From Mesostigma viride (lineage: Eukaryota > Streptophyta > Mesostigmatophyceae > Mesostigmatales > Mesostigmataceae): a stretch of DNA of 64,000 nt. A program made the translations under genes and the position numbers. The stretch covers positions 363,842 to 427,841 of the forward strand of contig RPFO01000153.1 in assembly GCA_009746045.1 (NCBI GenBank). The letters are read 5' to 3'. A model generated the notes under the pieces. It saw only the letters and a program-made list of their open reading frames with translations. It was not told the DNA's origin and ran no database searches. Positions 30,899-43,044 of this stretch are shown piece by piece; the stretch's first letter is position 1, and each line of letters begins with the position of its first letter.

Positions 30899-33800
30899 AT
30901 GTTGGCCGTAGTTGCCGCCATTGCCGCTGCTGGTGGCTATGGCATGCGGTATCATCGTAGAAAACAAGATGCACACGAGGCTGCGTCCGAGATTAGCGAG
31001 GCAGACGTGCCTGGCCCAGAGGGCGGTGCTGAACTCGTAAGGGGAGATGACGAGCCCGAGCTTAAGCCTCGAGAGGCACCAGAGGCGCCAGAGGCTCTAG
31101 CTCCAGAGGCTTCCGAGCATGTGGCAGACGGAGATGCTTCCGTGCCGGTCGGTCCCGACACCGCCTTAGACGCACCTGTCGAAGAACCGGAATACCCTGA
31201 TGAAAGGCGTGACGAGGACAACGGGCTAATGACCCCATACTCACGGCTTTCAGAGGTCGACGGGATCAGCATATCGTCTCAACTTTCCGACCTTGAAGAT
31301 GGCTTGCCTAAGGACGAGCAAGAACAGAGCAACATTGAAAATTTTCGCAGGTAAGCTAGTTGGGAGGCTTGACTGGTTTCATTTACTGAATAGAACTTGC
31401 ATCTCCTTCTTAGCTTGGGGGCCGAAAGCTTGCGTAAAAAACTTCACTTTGACATTCGCACAAGAGCTCGTGGTGGGAGCATCTTCAAGGGATACCGTTC
31501 TTTCCACTCGTAGCAGCTTGCCCGAGCTCTTCCGCCCCCGACAGGTAGAGTGCCAGGTCGTACCCGCAAGTGTAAAGATCTCCCAAGCGGGCTCCCAACT
31601 CGGCTGGACAATGTGGCAGCCAGCCTCTTGCGGGAAGTCTAGGGCCCAAAGCATGGCGGCCAATATGACCACTCCATGGCAGCATCATGTGCGCGTGGCA
31701 GCATCATGTGCGGTTCCTACCGGAACGTACCTTGCCTCTCGCTGCTTCAAGACTCGCATGTGCACCGTATCCGCCTATACGGACGGCTGCATGAGGTTGA
31801 CGTGAGGTTGACATGAGGTGGGCATGAGGTTGACACGAGGTTGACATGAGGTTGACATGAGGTTGACATGAGGTTGACATGAGGTTGACACGAAGTTGAC
31901 ACGAGGTTGACATTAGGTTGACATGAGGTTGGCATGAGGTTGGCATGAGGTGGGCATGAGGTTGGCATGAGGTTGACATGAGGTTGACATGAGGTTGACA
32001 TGAGGTTGGCAATAGGTTGACAACAGGTTGACATGAGGTTGGCATGAGGTTGGCATGAGGTTGGCATGAGGTTGACATGAGGTTGACATGAGGTTGGCAT
32101 GAGGTTGGCATGAGGTTGACATGAGGTTGACATGAGGTTGGCATGAGGTTGACATGAGGTTGACATGAGGTTGACATGAGGTTGACATGAGGTTGACATG
32201 AGGTTGGCAATAGGTTGACAACAGGTTGACATGAGGTTGGCATGAGGTTGGCATGAGGTTGGCATGAGGTTGACATGAGGTTGACATGAGGTTGGCATGA
32301 GGTTGGCATGAGGTTGACATGAGGTTGACATGAGGTTGACATGAGGTTGGCATGAGGTTGGCATGAGGTTGACATGAGGTTGGCAATAGGTTGACAACAG
32401 GTTGACATGAGGTTGGCATGAGGTTGACATGAGGTTGACATGAGGTTGACATGAGGTTGACATGAGGTTGACATGAGGTTGACATGAGGTTGACATGAGG
32501 TTGACATGAGGTTGGCAATAGGTTGACAACAGGTTGACATGAGGTTGGCATGAGGTTGGCATGAGGTTGACATGAGGTTGACATGAGGTTGGCATGAGGT
32601 TGGCATGAGGTTGACATGAGGTTGACATGAGATTGGCATGAGGTGGGCATGAGGTTGACATGAGGTCATGCCCACGTGGCCACCCGCCTTGACCACACTG
32701 CGCTGTCTCTTCAGTTCTTGATATACCCCCCCCATGTGTCCCTGCACGTGGCCCCCTGTTGCTTTGCCCCCCTCGTGCCCCTAGGTGGATCACCGCGCGA
32801 CTGGGCAGCAAGGACCGCACAGCCTTCTGGTACAGTGTGGGCGAGCTCTACTCCTACCCCGACGGTAAGCTGCTGGCGGTGGTGGAGGGGGTGGACGCAA
32901 CGCGGGCGATCGTTTACGACGCCAGCACCGCCTACCAGCTCACACGCAAGCTGTTCCTGTACCGCGACCCGGAGACGCACGAGGTGCTCACGCGGTTCCA
33001 GGGCCACCCGGTCAAGCCGATGAAGCACCCCTACCAGCTGCTGGTGTACAGCCTGCAGGGGGACAGCATCGTGGCAGAGGTGGGTACTGCAGGCGGCGTG
33101 TGAATCGCGCGTGTGAGTAACGAGCGCCCGTCTGAAGTGGTTTGCGTGTGTGAAGGGGCCACAGGATAGAAGGGAGCTACAGGCCTTTTGTTGCGTCCCG
33201 CAGCTCATTGTACACATATTCCCTTGGCCTCACGGCCTGTTCTCCTTGGCGAACCCGCCTGTGGTGGCCGGCCCTGCCGGTGTGTGCGGTGCATGGCGTG
33301 CCCGTGCTTGTGTGCGCAGATCACGCAAGGCGTGGGGCAGAACGTGCGCAAGCTGGGGGGCAACAAGATCACAGTCCGGCGGCTGCCCGGGACCAGCAAG
33401 GTCATCTTCACCGCGCCTGTGTTCATCAACATCAACACACCCAAAGGTAGTAGAGAATGGGAGTGCAACCAATAGGGGTGGCGGTGCGAAGGGGTAGTAT
33501 GTTGATTTTGATACCAATAGGCCCACATGCCACGATGTTGCCATGCCGCACGCCACGATGTTGTCATGCCACGATGCCTGATGCCTGGATGTTCGCTACG
33601 CACGCCCCCCCTGTGCGCAGGCCCTTTTTGCGCGTACGAGAACTTTGACTTCTTCCTCAACGACGGCGAGCAAGGGGAGGGCAGCTACTGCTCCTGGGTC
33701 AGGTGGGCAGCACGCTGCAGTTGGGCACGCGTAGGGTAGGGTCGGTTGGCGCACGCCCACTCCCCTCCGCCTTTCCCCCATGGGCCGCTGTTGCATGGCA

Positions 33801-35009
33801 TATGGTCTGGCGTGGCCGCACCACCGTGGGATGGGGGTTGGGGGGAGAAGGTTGCATCCTCATCACAAGTGGCCACTTAAAGGTGCATTATTATTTTGTC
33901 GGAGCAGCTCATTCTTTGGAGCACAACCAAACACTAGTTTTTTAATCAGATTCTTTAAAAGAAGTGCAAAAAGAGCCCAGTAAATATTTTTTTATGTGCT
34001 TCAGCGCGCAAAATGCTAACATTATGAGAAAACTCGCGCACAATGGCACGTGCAAGCAGCATATCGTCGCTCAGCCAGTGTGCCATGTGGCCGCGGCATA
34101 TGCCATGGCGCTTCCGGCATCCGCAACCCATCAGATGCCTTATGACGTGGCAGGGGCCGGCGCATACATGCGGGACGGTGCACCACGCTTCCGGGGCGAT
34201 GAGCAGGGTGTCCTTCGTGGGAATCCTGTTGACCGTGGCTACGGGTCATAGAAGAAGGTGGCCAATCTGGCCACAATCTATTATGATATTTGGCTTGGCA
34301 ACCATGGCAGCAATTTCAACCATTTCAGCACTTAGCTTTGGTGCAGCAGGCGCAAGAGCCACGACAAAAAGAGCCCACACAGCTGTTTTGCAACCGTTGG
34401 TCGCCAGTGACTCCCCGCATATTGTGTCTGCTTGTGAAGGGGTGCGTTGTCCACATGCCCTCCTTCCCTCTGGGGTCCATCGGGGGGTTCTCGGGCACCT
34501 GCTGATTACCAGCGAAACACCTTACATGCTAGTAGAACATCTGTGTGCTTGCGTATAGATAATGCCTTGCCTTCTTTGCCTTGCATTTTTAATTGCTGTC
34601 CTGTATAGTGGGCCACCTTAGTGTTTGACTTGCGGCAGAAATGCCAAAGGTTTCCTTTGGCATCTGCTGTGTGTGTGCCGGGCAAAATTCCCCACTTGTG
34701 CTAACCAGACAGTCTTTGTTTGCGCGTGCTTGAAGGCAGTTGAACGCTGATATATCCGTACCCTTGCGGTTCTCTGTGGCGACCGTTGATGCGACGCGCA
34801 TGGTGCACAGGTATGGCTCGACGCCGCCCTTCACCAACCACGGGGTCATGCACATGGTGTGCTGGCGCGTGGAGAGCTTTGATGCGATCCCCTCGTCACT
34901 GCGCACGTACATCACGCAGGAGGCGCCGCTCTGGATGGCGGCGCCGGAGGACTTGACCGAAGTGCAGAAGTTGCAGGCAGATGTGGAGTTGTCCAAGCCG
35001 ACCGCCTGA
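30899..35009 (+). CDS. DUF1838-family protein with N-terminal membrane anchor (5 exons)
   Basis: Inferred exons 30899-31350, 32785-33079, 33320-33446, 33621-33702 and 34736-35009, TGA at 35007-35009. Exon 1 encodes a short hydrophobic helix (MLAVVAAIAAAGGYGMRYHR) followed by a Glu/Pro/Ala-rich acidic linker, and ends CGCAG|GTAAGC. It leaves two bases that pair in phase with the first base of exon 2, giving ...ENFRR-WITARLGSKD.... Exons 2-5 match the DUF1838 pattern: FWYSVGELYSYPDGKLL, KLFLYRDPETHEVLTRFQG, FTAPVFINI, GEGSYCSWV, YGSTPPFTNHGVMHMVCWR. The biochemical function of the family is unknown. All junctions use GT-AG except that the last acceptor (GAAG|GCAG) was chosen by reading frame; the nearer CAG at 34739 would break it. 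Intron 1 contains the 11-bp minisatellite. About 410 residues. The link of exon 1 to the rest is inference from phase and position. Confidence 0.7.
31795..32668. repeat. 11-bp minisatellite (about 79 units) in the DUF1838 intron
   Basis: Unit AGGTTGACATG with the common variant AGGTTGGCATG. A marker pair AATAGGTTGAC-AACAGGTTGAC recurs near 32008, 32207, 32382 and 32514, so blocks of 12-18 units were duplicated together. Because 11 is not a multiple of 3 and the unit has no stop on the minus strand, all three minus frames are open for over 240 codons and spell the same 11-residue repeat; these are not genes. Confidence 0.95.
33703..34735 (+). other. Last intron of the DUF1838 gene
   Basis: 1,033 bp, AG|GTGGGC donor. 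It is AT-richer than the exons, with no ORF having family features. Two CCAC/GTGG-rich stretches but no recognised repeat. Confidence 0.55.
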
Positions 35010-35849
35010 TAGGGGGGTGGAAGTGTAGAAAGTTCCTCATGGATTGTTTGATTGATTTAGGCAAGCATGTAACCCTTTCATGGAGTCCATCATACTGTGG
35101 ATGCCCCTCCAGCTTTTCCTCCAGAGAAGAGTATACATTCGTAGCTCGCTAACATTGCTTGGAGTTTGTCGGATGGTTTCCGGTCCATGCATTTTTATGT
35201 ACCTTATTACCCATTTTTATCTCCATCCCATCATGTGACTGGGCTTTTTATTTTGCCCTGAACACACCATGATAACAAGTTGCCCAGTTCACTACTTCTC
35301 CCGTAAGGTTGCCAGGAGTACATTATTTGGAAGCCTTCCTTACATGTTCCATGTATGTATTGGTGTAAACAAAACTCTCACGTACGCTGTGCTCCCCTTG
35401 TGGCGTCTAGGAAGTGCTAATATGTAATACTTGCGCCCCTTACTTCATTCAATGGTTCATGCACCACCGTTGGAAAGAGTCACGGGGTACAAACTTTTGA
35501 GTAGGTAACTTTCATCCCTGTTTGATGCACAGCAAGAAGGGGGCACGGGAACACCCCATTCACTCGTTGCCTTGAAAGGCAGGCAACAGGTTAAATTGAA
35601 CTGCTCACAGGGAGAGTCTAGCAACTACAGTGGGTGCAATCAAGCTTCGACATAGCAAAAGCATAGCGGATGCAGTAGGGCTGCCCCGTGGTGGTCCAGT
35701 GGCTACAGGCTTGGAACTCATTTAGAGGCACCGGTTTGGGAGAATATAAAGGCCTCTCCCGGAGCCTGAGGGTTTTCTGCGGGGCATGCCCAGAGTTGCA
35801 GCAGGCTTTGAATGTAGTGCAACCGATGCGTCTTTTCTAGGCGTATCTG
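35010..35849. other. 3' flank of DUF1838 gene, no gene seen
   Basis: TGTAA, the usual green-algal polyadenylation signal, occurs at about 35069-35073, roughly 60 bases after the stop. A stretch at 35693-35745 (GTGGTCCAGTGGCTACAGGC) looks faintly like a tRNA A-box arm, but no B box follows. Confidence 0.45.
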
Positions 35850-36255
35850 CTACTATTAATTAATTAATTAATTAGTCTCGTGCTCCCGTTGGGAGTCACG
35901 GAGCATTAACCCCTATGGATGGATGGATGGGTGCAAACAGTCCTACCGGCCGGTCTAAGCTATCTACATCCGCTACCTACATCTATCTAACAGCATTACA
36001 ACATCTATCTAGACAGTCTCACGCTGCCCTAGGGGACCTGTCTGGCGTGCCTCCCACGGGTTTGCACACGCGGGCGCTTCCCCACAGGGGGGGGCTCGTT
36101 GTCCTCTATGACCTGGGCCCACTTGGCCTTGTCCATCATCTTCGCCCAGATCACGGAGAGGCCTAGGCCCCCCATGTCCTCTACTAGCTGTTCTTTGAAG
36201 GTGCGGGCCTCGCGGCGTCTAACATCACTGGGCCCGGCCCACGTCAGGAGGTGCT
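35850..36255 (-). mobile_element. LINE-C 3' fragment, copy 1
   Basis: Minus strand. A TTAA tail, hairpin CTCCC-AAC-GGGAG (one C shorter than other copies), 3' UTR with (ATGG)n, then codons for WAQVIEDNEPPPVGKRP, MGGLGLSVI, DVRRREARTFKEQ and LLTWAGPS up to about 36255, where it is 5'-truncated. Confidence 0.75.
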
Positions 36256-36299
36256 ACTATCGTAGGATCTACAATCGTAGGATCTGCTACTATCATCGG

Positions 36300-38275
36300 T
36301 TACAGCTGTAACGCGTTGTAACTCGTGCGCGCAGTATTGTGACCAGCCTGCAGCTATTACGCAAAGCACCACGGCGTCTTTCTAGGACGCATATGCTGAT
36401 ATATTTTCCCGACGCCATTACGCACTAAATATTATGGCCAGCAAACGCAACTCGACGAATCGCAGTTTGGAGGCTGCAATGAGCCACGCAAATACGCCTG
36501 CAGCCCCAGTTGCAGTTCCGCCCCCGGCCTCCCAGGCAGCGGTGACCCTAGACAAGCGTTAGTGGTTCACTCGGCTGCTCACGCGGCCTCGCCATCGGCA
36601 TCGCCCGAAACCAAACGCAGTCGCCCATCCGCGGTCCGCGAACCGCGTTTCAAGCCCAAAACCTTCAATGTCGACGATTACGACTGGTACAACATTGCCC
36701 CGTGCACTGCTCTGGAGTGCATTTTCTACGGGAATTACGCCTCGCTCCTTGAGCTGTGCCTCCACTTTCACAGCATCAACCGTCTTCTCGAGCCAGATGG
36801 CCGCAGGCTTCAAAACCGAGATCTGCTGCTGACGGGCCTCCACTACAACCGGCCCGACCTTCAGCACCTGATTCTCTGCTCCCTCCTTACGAAGTCTTCC
36901 GGCAAGATCTGGGCTCCATCCATCTCCGCATCTACACTCCGCTCCATCCTTACGGAGGCCATCCAGCAGCACGTGACCCCCCTTGCCGCAGATCGATGTG
37001 GCAGCAATGGGAGGCACGTTGGCTGCTGAGCTCCCTCACATTTCCACCACCGTCACCTCCACATTCACCCTCCTCGCCTCCACCTCCACTGCCGCCTCCA
37101 CCTCCACCGCCGACATCAAAACCCAGCTCCACGACATCGACAAGCGCCTCCACGACCACGCCATTGCCATCGAATGCTTGCAAAACACCGCAGGCATCAC
37201 TGCCCAGTCGGTGAAGGACATCGCTGCCCAGCCGGCATCTGCTGGCCCGGCCAGCGATGCTCCTCCCACCCAGACCTGGGCGGACCTGCTCAAGCACCAC
37301 TCCACCACCACCACCTCCACCATCGCGGCACAGCTCAAGCAACAAGCCCTCGACCTCCGCGAGGAGGCCGACCGCACCCTATAGCGTAGCCATAATGTCA
37401 TCGTAAAGCACTTCGACCAGCTGGCAGATGAGACCTCGACGAGTCTTCTCACGGCATATTTAAGCGCGACATTCTTACCCCCATGCACTCATCACTGGTG
37501 AGCTGCGGATGTCGGCTGCCCGCCTTAATTCCCCGCGCGCGGGGTAAGGCTGGCCCGGCCCTCCTGCTCCTCACCTTTAAGTACATGGCGGACAGGCTGT
37601 TGTTTCTTAAAAACCGCAAGAAGCTCTCGAGGACTCACTTCAAGCTGGACGACGACCTGACCCTGGCCCAGCAACAACGGCGACGCGAGCTAATATGGCC
37701 GACCTACCTCCAGCTCCGGCAAAGCGCACTGGGGGGGAAACCGGTATACTGGCGGGGGGAACGTCATCCACGTTGACCACAAGCCCTGGCAGGCACCCCC
37801 TGCCACCCCAGTCTAGGGAATATAGCAGTAGTGTAGATTAGTAAGGCTTAGCCTACCACGCGGCCCCAGCGCATGTGCGCCCATAATGGCCATGGATGAT
37901 GCGTTTCAGAATTTAGCCACGCCCTGCCTATAATGGGACCCCCATGGATGATGCATTAAGAATTAGCTCAGCCCTGCCTATACAGCTAGAGAGTCACTCT
38001 CTGATGAGAAGCCATGCCCTAGCTCTTGTATAGCCATGATGATCTTCCCCCCCCCTTCTTGACAGGCTCCCCTTAGTTAGTTGGGTTGAGCTTGAGACTC
38101 TGGGGGGTGCAGGTGCCCTTGGTGCACCTAGAGCAAGTGTCGTTTACATTCCCACCCTTGCAGGAAGTAGCTTAGAATGTCGGTATGAAAAGCCATATGC
38201 CCCTTCTCTGGGATATGTGCTACATATACTCCCAACGGAGTTATGTTCCTAATTAATTAATTAATTAATTAATTT
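36300..38275 (+). mobile_element. ORF1-only retroelement, copy 2 (diverged, near full length)
   Basis: Plus strand. The 5' UTR shares TCTAGGACGCATATGCTGATAT with the other copies. The coding region is decayed; the 3' UTR contains CATGCCCTAGCTCTTGTATAGCC and ends ACTCC-CAAC-GGAGT (38228-38241) plus a TTAA tail. It is the only uninterrupted plus-strand copy and serves as the reference for unpacking 39855-46531. Confidence 0.8.
36434..37772 (+). pseudogene. ORF1-like protein of ORF1-only copy 2
   Basis: ATG at 36434 (MASKRNSTNRSLEAAMSHAN) reaches a TAG at about 36560. Reading resumes in another frame (SPSASPETKRSRPSAVREPR, ECIFYGNYASLLELCLHFHS) to about 37010, then shifts again (AAMGGTLAAELPHISTT, LHDIDKRLHDHAIAIECLQN, QTWADLLKHHS) to a TAG at 37382, and ends with RARGKAGPALLLLTFKYMAD and LDDDLTLAQQQRRREL to about 37772. 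Same domain order as copies at 16027-17404 and 49443-50820. At least three frame breaks and two stops: a pseudogene. Confidence 0.8.
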
Positions 38276-38455
38276 GAATGTAGGATTTTCCATCCATCGG
38301 TCACTCGAGTCTATGTACAAGGGTATGCCTCCTTTAATTTTTTGATGAACTAATTAGATATCGTAGAATAGCATTTGTAGGACATCTTGCTAGATCAAAA
38401 AAATTAAATTAAATTAAATTATAACATGTCTCCGTTGGGAGATCATGTAGCACCA
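38276..38455. repeat. Two small LINE-B fragments
   Basis: At about 38355-38397 the plus strand encodes RRIAFVGHLARS, a diverged piece of the LINE-B C-terminus. It is followed directly by a minus-strand LINE-B tail (AAATTAAATT, ACATGTCTCCGTTGGGAGAT) at about 38398-38455. Confidence 0.65.
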
Positions 38456-38819
38456 GTGTGAGCCAATACGGCAATACGGCGAAACCTCGGCGTATTGCGT
38501 ATTATTTCGTATTATACGCGTATTATACGCCAAAAGCTCAAAAAGTGGTTTTTTGACCGGAAAAGTGGATTTTCAAATAGGATAAAATATTTTCAGGTGT
38601 TTATCCCATGGGTCAAATAAATAAGCATATACACCAAATTTCAGTTGCAATAACTGCGCATGACCATCATCATGGAGCGTGCTAATTGGGTGACTGACAA
38701 TTGGACCACAAAAACTGTCGCGTATAATTTTACCGCCGCGTATATTTTACACCCCCCATGTATAATACGCGTATTTTAGGTCCGCGTATTATACCCCGTA
38801 CACGTATTTGCCAACCCAC
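38456..38819. mobile_element. Possible MITE rich in CGTATTATACG motifs
   Basis: The ends are imperfect inverted repeats (GTGTGAGCCAATACG at left; GTGGGTTGGCAAATACG when the right end is reverse complemented). The interior repeats short palindromes such as TAATACGCGTATTA. It separates a LINE-B tail from LINE-A copy 3. No definite TSD. Confidence 0.35.
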
Positions 38820-39712
38820 CCACGCTCCGCCTCTTAGACGATGCCAAGGTCAACTACCCTCCTTCAGGCCGCTTCAAGCTGCTCGGCAGTTGGCTTCCGG
38901 ACTGCGAGGACGACATGACGACACGGATTGGCACGGCGTGGGCGCGCCTCCATGACCACCGGGCGGCTGGTGGAGCAACGCCGCCCTACCCCGGATCGTC
39001 AAGCGTGACCTCTTCAAGGTCGTCATTCTGACGATCCTGACCTACGGCGCCGAGACCTGGACACTGAAGCAGGAGCTGGAGCAACGACTCGACGGCGCTG
39101 TCACCAAGATTCTGGGCAAGGCCCTTAACATCCCCTTTGGTTTGCACATTAGTAATGAGGATTTGTACGCTGATTTGCCCTATGTTTCCCACATTATTAG
39201 GCACAGGCGCCTGGGCCTAGCCGGGCACCTGGCCCGCACGAATCAGGTAGATACATCAGATAGACTAGCTGGCACCAAGCTTGCCCGCCCAGCCTGGGCG
39301 ATATGTCCTCACCTGGCGTGCCCCCGGCCGCGCGCGGCAGGGCCGCCACCCGTGGTCGACTTTTCGTGATAGACTCGGCATGGACATGTGCTACACTAGA
39401 CGTGACGGGCTCACACCCGGGCAGCCTCCTGGTTTGTCTGCAATATGGAGGCAGATGGTGCGCAAGGATAGATGGCAAGTAGTGATGAAGGAGACCACCC
39501 CCAAGCCTGTGGGGGCTCCGCGTGTGACCGCGTATGGCATTCATAGCGATTCGGGCCGCGGTGCCCACACCCCTGTAACTAGGACCTAGATAGCTTACAC
39601 CATCCATTCCATCCCATGTTCCTGAAGTTCCCCTCCCACTGAGGACTTATGCTCACGCCGGTGACGCAGTCACGCGTCTATTAATTAATTAATTAGTTAA
39701 TTGGACATGCGT
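38817..39712 (+). mobile_element. LINE-A copy 3, 5'-truncated
   Basis: Encodes LRLLDDAKVNYPPSGRFKLL, DCEDDMTTRIGTAWARLHDH, a frameshift, LFKVVILTILTYGAETWTL, YADLPYVSHIIRHRRLGLAG and, in another frame, MDMCYTRRDGLTPGQPPG to PVTRT and stop. The 3' UTR carries CTCCCACTGAGGACTTATG and a GTGAC-GCA-GTCAC hairpin before the TTAA tail, giving the LINE-A 3' terminus most clearly in this window. Confidence 0.82.
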
Positions 39713-40829
39713 TGGTCCTGTAGGCCAGGGCGATGTCGGCCCGAGCATACACGCATGTCGGCGGTAATTTATGCAGGCGTTGTCCTTTGTGAATTGCACT
39801 CGGCGTGTGTTATGGATTCGTAACACATATATTAGCTTGGGTCATGGCGTATTACGAGCCACTCATGCAGCCACGAGCAACTCAGCCACGAGCCACGAGG
39901 TAGCCATGGCTGACGGCGGAGCTCATAACTTTCACGTTTGAGCACCGTGAATATCACTATCGCTTCTATTACGCAATATATATATGATGAGCAAACGCCC
40001 CTTGACGCAACGCAGTTTAGCGGATGCGCTCGGCCATGAATATACGTCTGCAGCTCAGGCTGCAGCTTCGCCCTCAGGTCCGGCAGGCAGCGGTGACACT
40101 ACTGTAGTCGTGCACTGGTGGTCGCCCAGCAACCTCCCGGGCTTAATGCCTCGCCATCGGCATCGCCAGACCCAAAACGCAGCCGCTCATCCTTTCCACG
40201 CGAACCGCGTTTCAAGTTCCATTCCTTCCATGCCGACGAGCGCAACTGGTACGACATTTCCCCGGCAACTGCTATGCACAGCATTTTCTTCTGGGACTAC
40301 GCCTCGCTTCTTAATTAATTGAGCTGTGCCTCCACCTTCACGACATCCACCGCCTCCTGGAATATGACGGCACTAATTTTAAGCAGAGCCGCGACCTGCT
40401 GCTGACGGGCTTGTACCCCCGGCCCGAGCTTCAGCACATGCTTCTCTGTTCCCTGCTGACGAAGTCTGACGGCGAGATCTGGGCCCCCACCATCTCCGCA
40501 GCCACATACCGCTCCATCATCACGGAAGCCTTCCAGCAGCACACAACGGTATGAAAGTGCCAAAAAATGCCCTTATAAGCCCTACATGGAGCACATTGAG
40601 TCCAAACATGCTAGATATTGGTAGGCAGCATGTCTAGGACACCAGTAGAAGGAATTTGACTTTCCAGAATTTTCCGACATCGGTTGGTCTATTTTTGGCA
40701 TGTCTATTTTTAGCAACTTTCCAGATTTTAATATAAACAAATACCATTTAATATGCAAATAAAGAGCTCCTGACCTGGCTGTTTGCAGGTAGGCTAATGC
40801 CCAGGTCTACCAACTGTGCACCAGGTCCC

Positions 40830-41345
40830 ATGGTCATCTGACCTCATTTGGTGACAAACTGCCACCAAATGCTAGCAAAAACGCACTGTTTCACCACATC
40901 TCATTGCAGTTTCCATAGAAGATGTGTTCAGCCGAGGCTGGAAATTTGCAATCACGTTACACATCATAAATGTAGACATGGCACAAAAAATCAGGTCCAT
41001 CGTACTGTATTTGGTAACAAAATGCCACCAAATGCTAGCAAAAATGCGCATTTTTCGCGTTTTTTAACACATTTCATGACAGTTTTCATACAAGATGTGC
41101 TCAGTTGGGGCTGGAAACTTGCAAGCATATTAAATATCATCATTGTAGACATTGCACAAAAATTCAGGTCCGTTGTACTTCATTCATTGACAGCTCGCTA
41201 GCAAATGTGAGCAAAAATGTGCGTTTTTTGCATTTCCGCCACATTTCTTGCAGTTTCCCATGCCAGATGTGCTCAGTTGAGGCTGAAAACAAGCGCGCAT
41301 GTTAATCATCATTTCAGACATTGCACAAAACTTCAGGTCCATCAA
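40830..41345. repeat. Tandem repeat, about 170-bp period, 3 units
   Basis: Each unit contains GCTAGCAAAAA/GTGAGCAAAAATG, GATGTGCTCAGTTG.GGCTG, GACATTGCACAAAA and ends CAGGTCC at 40998, 41171 and 41340. Units differ by scattered substitutions. Subterminal in the transposon. Confidence 0.75.
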
Positions 41346-42612
41346 GTGTCATTGGGTTCACTGGTCCATGCAACACCTGCCAGTTTCCAGCTAATCACTC
41401 AACCTTGGATGCAAAGTTCTTTAGTAACGGTATGGCCAACTCCCACCAACTGTGTTGCTAACTGTTCAGACCTTGCACAGATAATATAACACAACTTTTG
41501 TGACAATAGACAAAGATATATGAATACTACTATGAACAGTGGCTAGACATGGCTGTATATATGTGCATATGGCCTTGCTAGGCAATTTTCAAGTAGGGGC
41601 TTGTTAGACATAAGAACTGCCAGCTGTCACGTTGGCTAGCATGATCAGTTCAAACCCACAGCATGCACGGTAGTCGCAAACTCAGCTTGGCAATGTAATA
41701 ATCTAAGCATGCCAGGCATGGCTGCGATGTGTTTTGTGCGCCTTGATTCGGTAGCAGCACATCCCTTGGCAACCGGCCCGCCTGACTAAGGTTGCCACAC
41801 ATGGTCCTCTGCATCACCATGGATGTCCCCATGTCCCTGTCTCTGTTATAGGGGCACGTTGCTGGCAATGCAGCTTCCAAGTTGGACTAGATCTCCTCAG
41901 CCAGCGCTGTGGTGCATAGCCAGACAGCTCATACACTGCTCAGTTGCTACCTCGAGGTTGCCGGCTTGAAATGTGCCACCAAAGGACTGCACTTGGCCGC
42001 CATCATACCTAGCATGAAGAAGCCACTGCACATCCCCGGTGAGCCGCTTGGCCACCATACCGCAGTTGTCTTCAACAGATAGTGCAAGGCAATGGCCTCT
42101 TCATAGGCACGTGCCTTGTGCTCATGCTCTTGCTCTGGCCCTTGTCAGCATGAGATGCATGCCCTTGCATGCTTCACCATGTTTCTCCAAGCCATCCGTG
42201 ACTACTTGCTTCAGAATGTCATTCAACTCCTGCACGTCCTCAGCCAGACTGTCAAACTAGCTGGTGCCCCATCCCTCACTTTGGTGAGGACTGCGATTCT
42301 GGCTAGCAGCTTAGCGATCGTGCGTGGTTGTGCCTGAGTTTCTGGGTGAGTGGCAGTGGCATTGGAGCAAGAGGTGTTGAGCATGTGCGTGTGTCTATCC
42401 TCTTGACAAACAACCCCTCCACCCCTGACATTGAGGAGTTTGGCCATGTGCCAGGTTGCCAGAATTCCGCAAACATGCATCATAGGGAAATAAAGGATGG
42501 CTGGTTGTGCACACGACATGAGAAAACAAAACACACATACCTATCAGGGGGCAGGCTTGGGTTGCTTCATTGGCGCTGGTTGCAGCGTGCGTAATAATAG
42601 CCCGCCATTGGC

Positions 42613-42975
42613 TCATTTACCCGTGCCCTTGGCAAGCACGCACAGCCTGAACTGCATGAACTGCATGGATGCGGCCGTCCAGGATGCCCTCTGCTCATCA
42701 TTCAGGGGTATGAAGGCAGCTTGGGTGCTGGCGTGTAAGGCAGCTTGTGCATCAGTGTTTGCCGCCCGGCCGTGTGGCAGCACAGGTAGCTGGCCTAGCC
42801 CGGCCACTGTCCTCTCTCCACTCTCACGCAATATGCCACCCTCTCCACAAACCATGACAGTTCTCATGTGCATGCATGTCTTAAGATGCTTGTTGAAGGC
42901 AGATGCTTTCAGCTTAGAGATGGTGGGCACGTATGCAGTGGGTTTTATGGACTCACAAGCATGTGAAGCCATCAA
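42613..42975 (-). other. Possible coding remnant in the ACAACGG transposon
   Basis: A 120-codon open stretch on minus (ISKLKASAFNKHLKTCMHMR ... MQFMQFRLCVLAKGTGK). The composition looks protein-like and it lies downstream, in the same strand, of the Cys-rich ORF. No family is recognised. Confidence 0.25.
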
Positions 42976-43044
42976 GCATCAAGAAAGCCACCAATTGCTT
43001 CTGGGTTTTCCATCAATCTTCGTGGTCAACCATGTCATGCAACA

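Noticed and set aside
31704-32820. Three minus-strand ORFs of 245-357 codons with an 11-residue repeat
   Set aside because: Pure translation of an 11-bp minisatellite in an intron; all three frames are open because the unit lacks stops.
35693-35745. tRNA or tRNA-derived SINE (GTGGTCCAGTGGCTA)
   Set aside because: Only an A-box-like stretch; no B box and no acceptor pairing.
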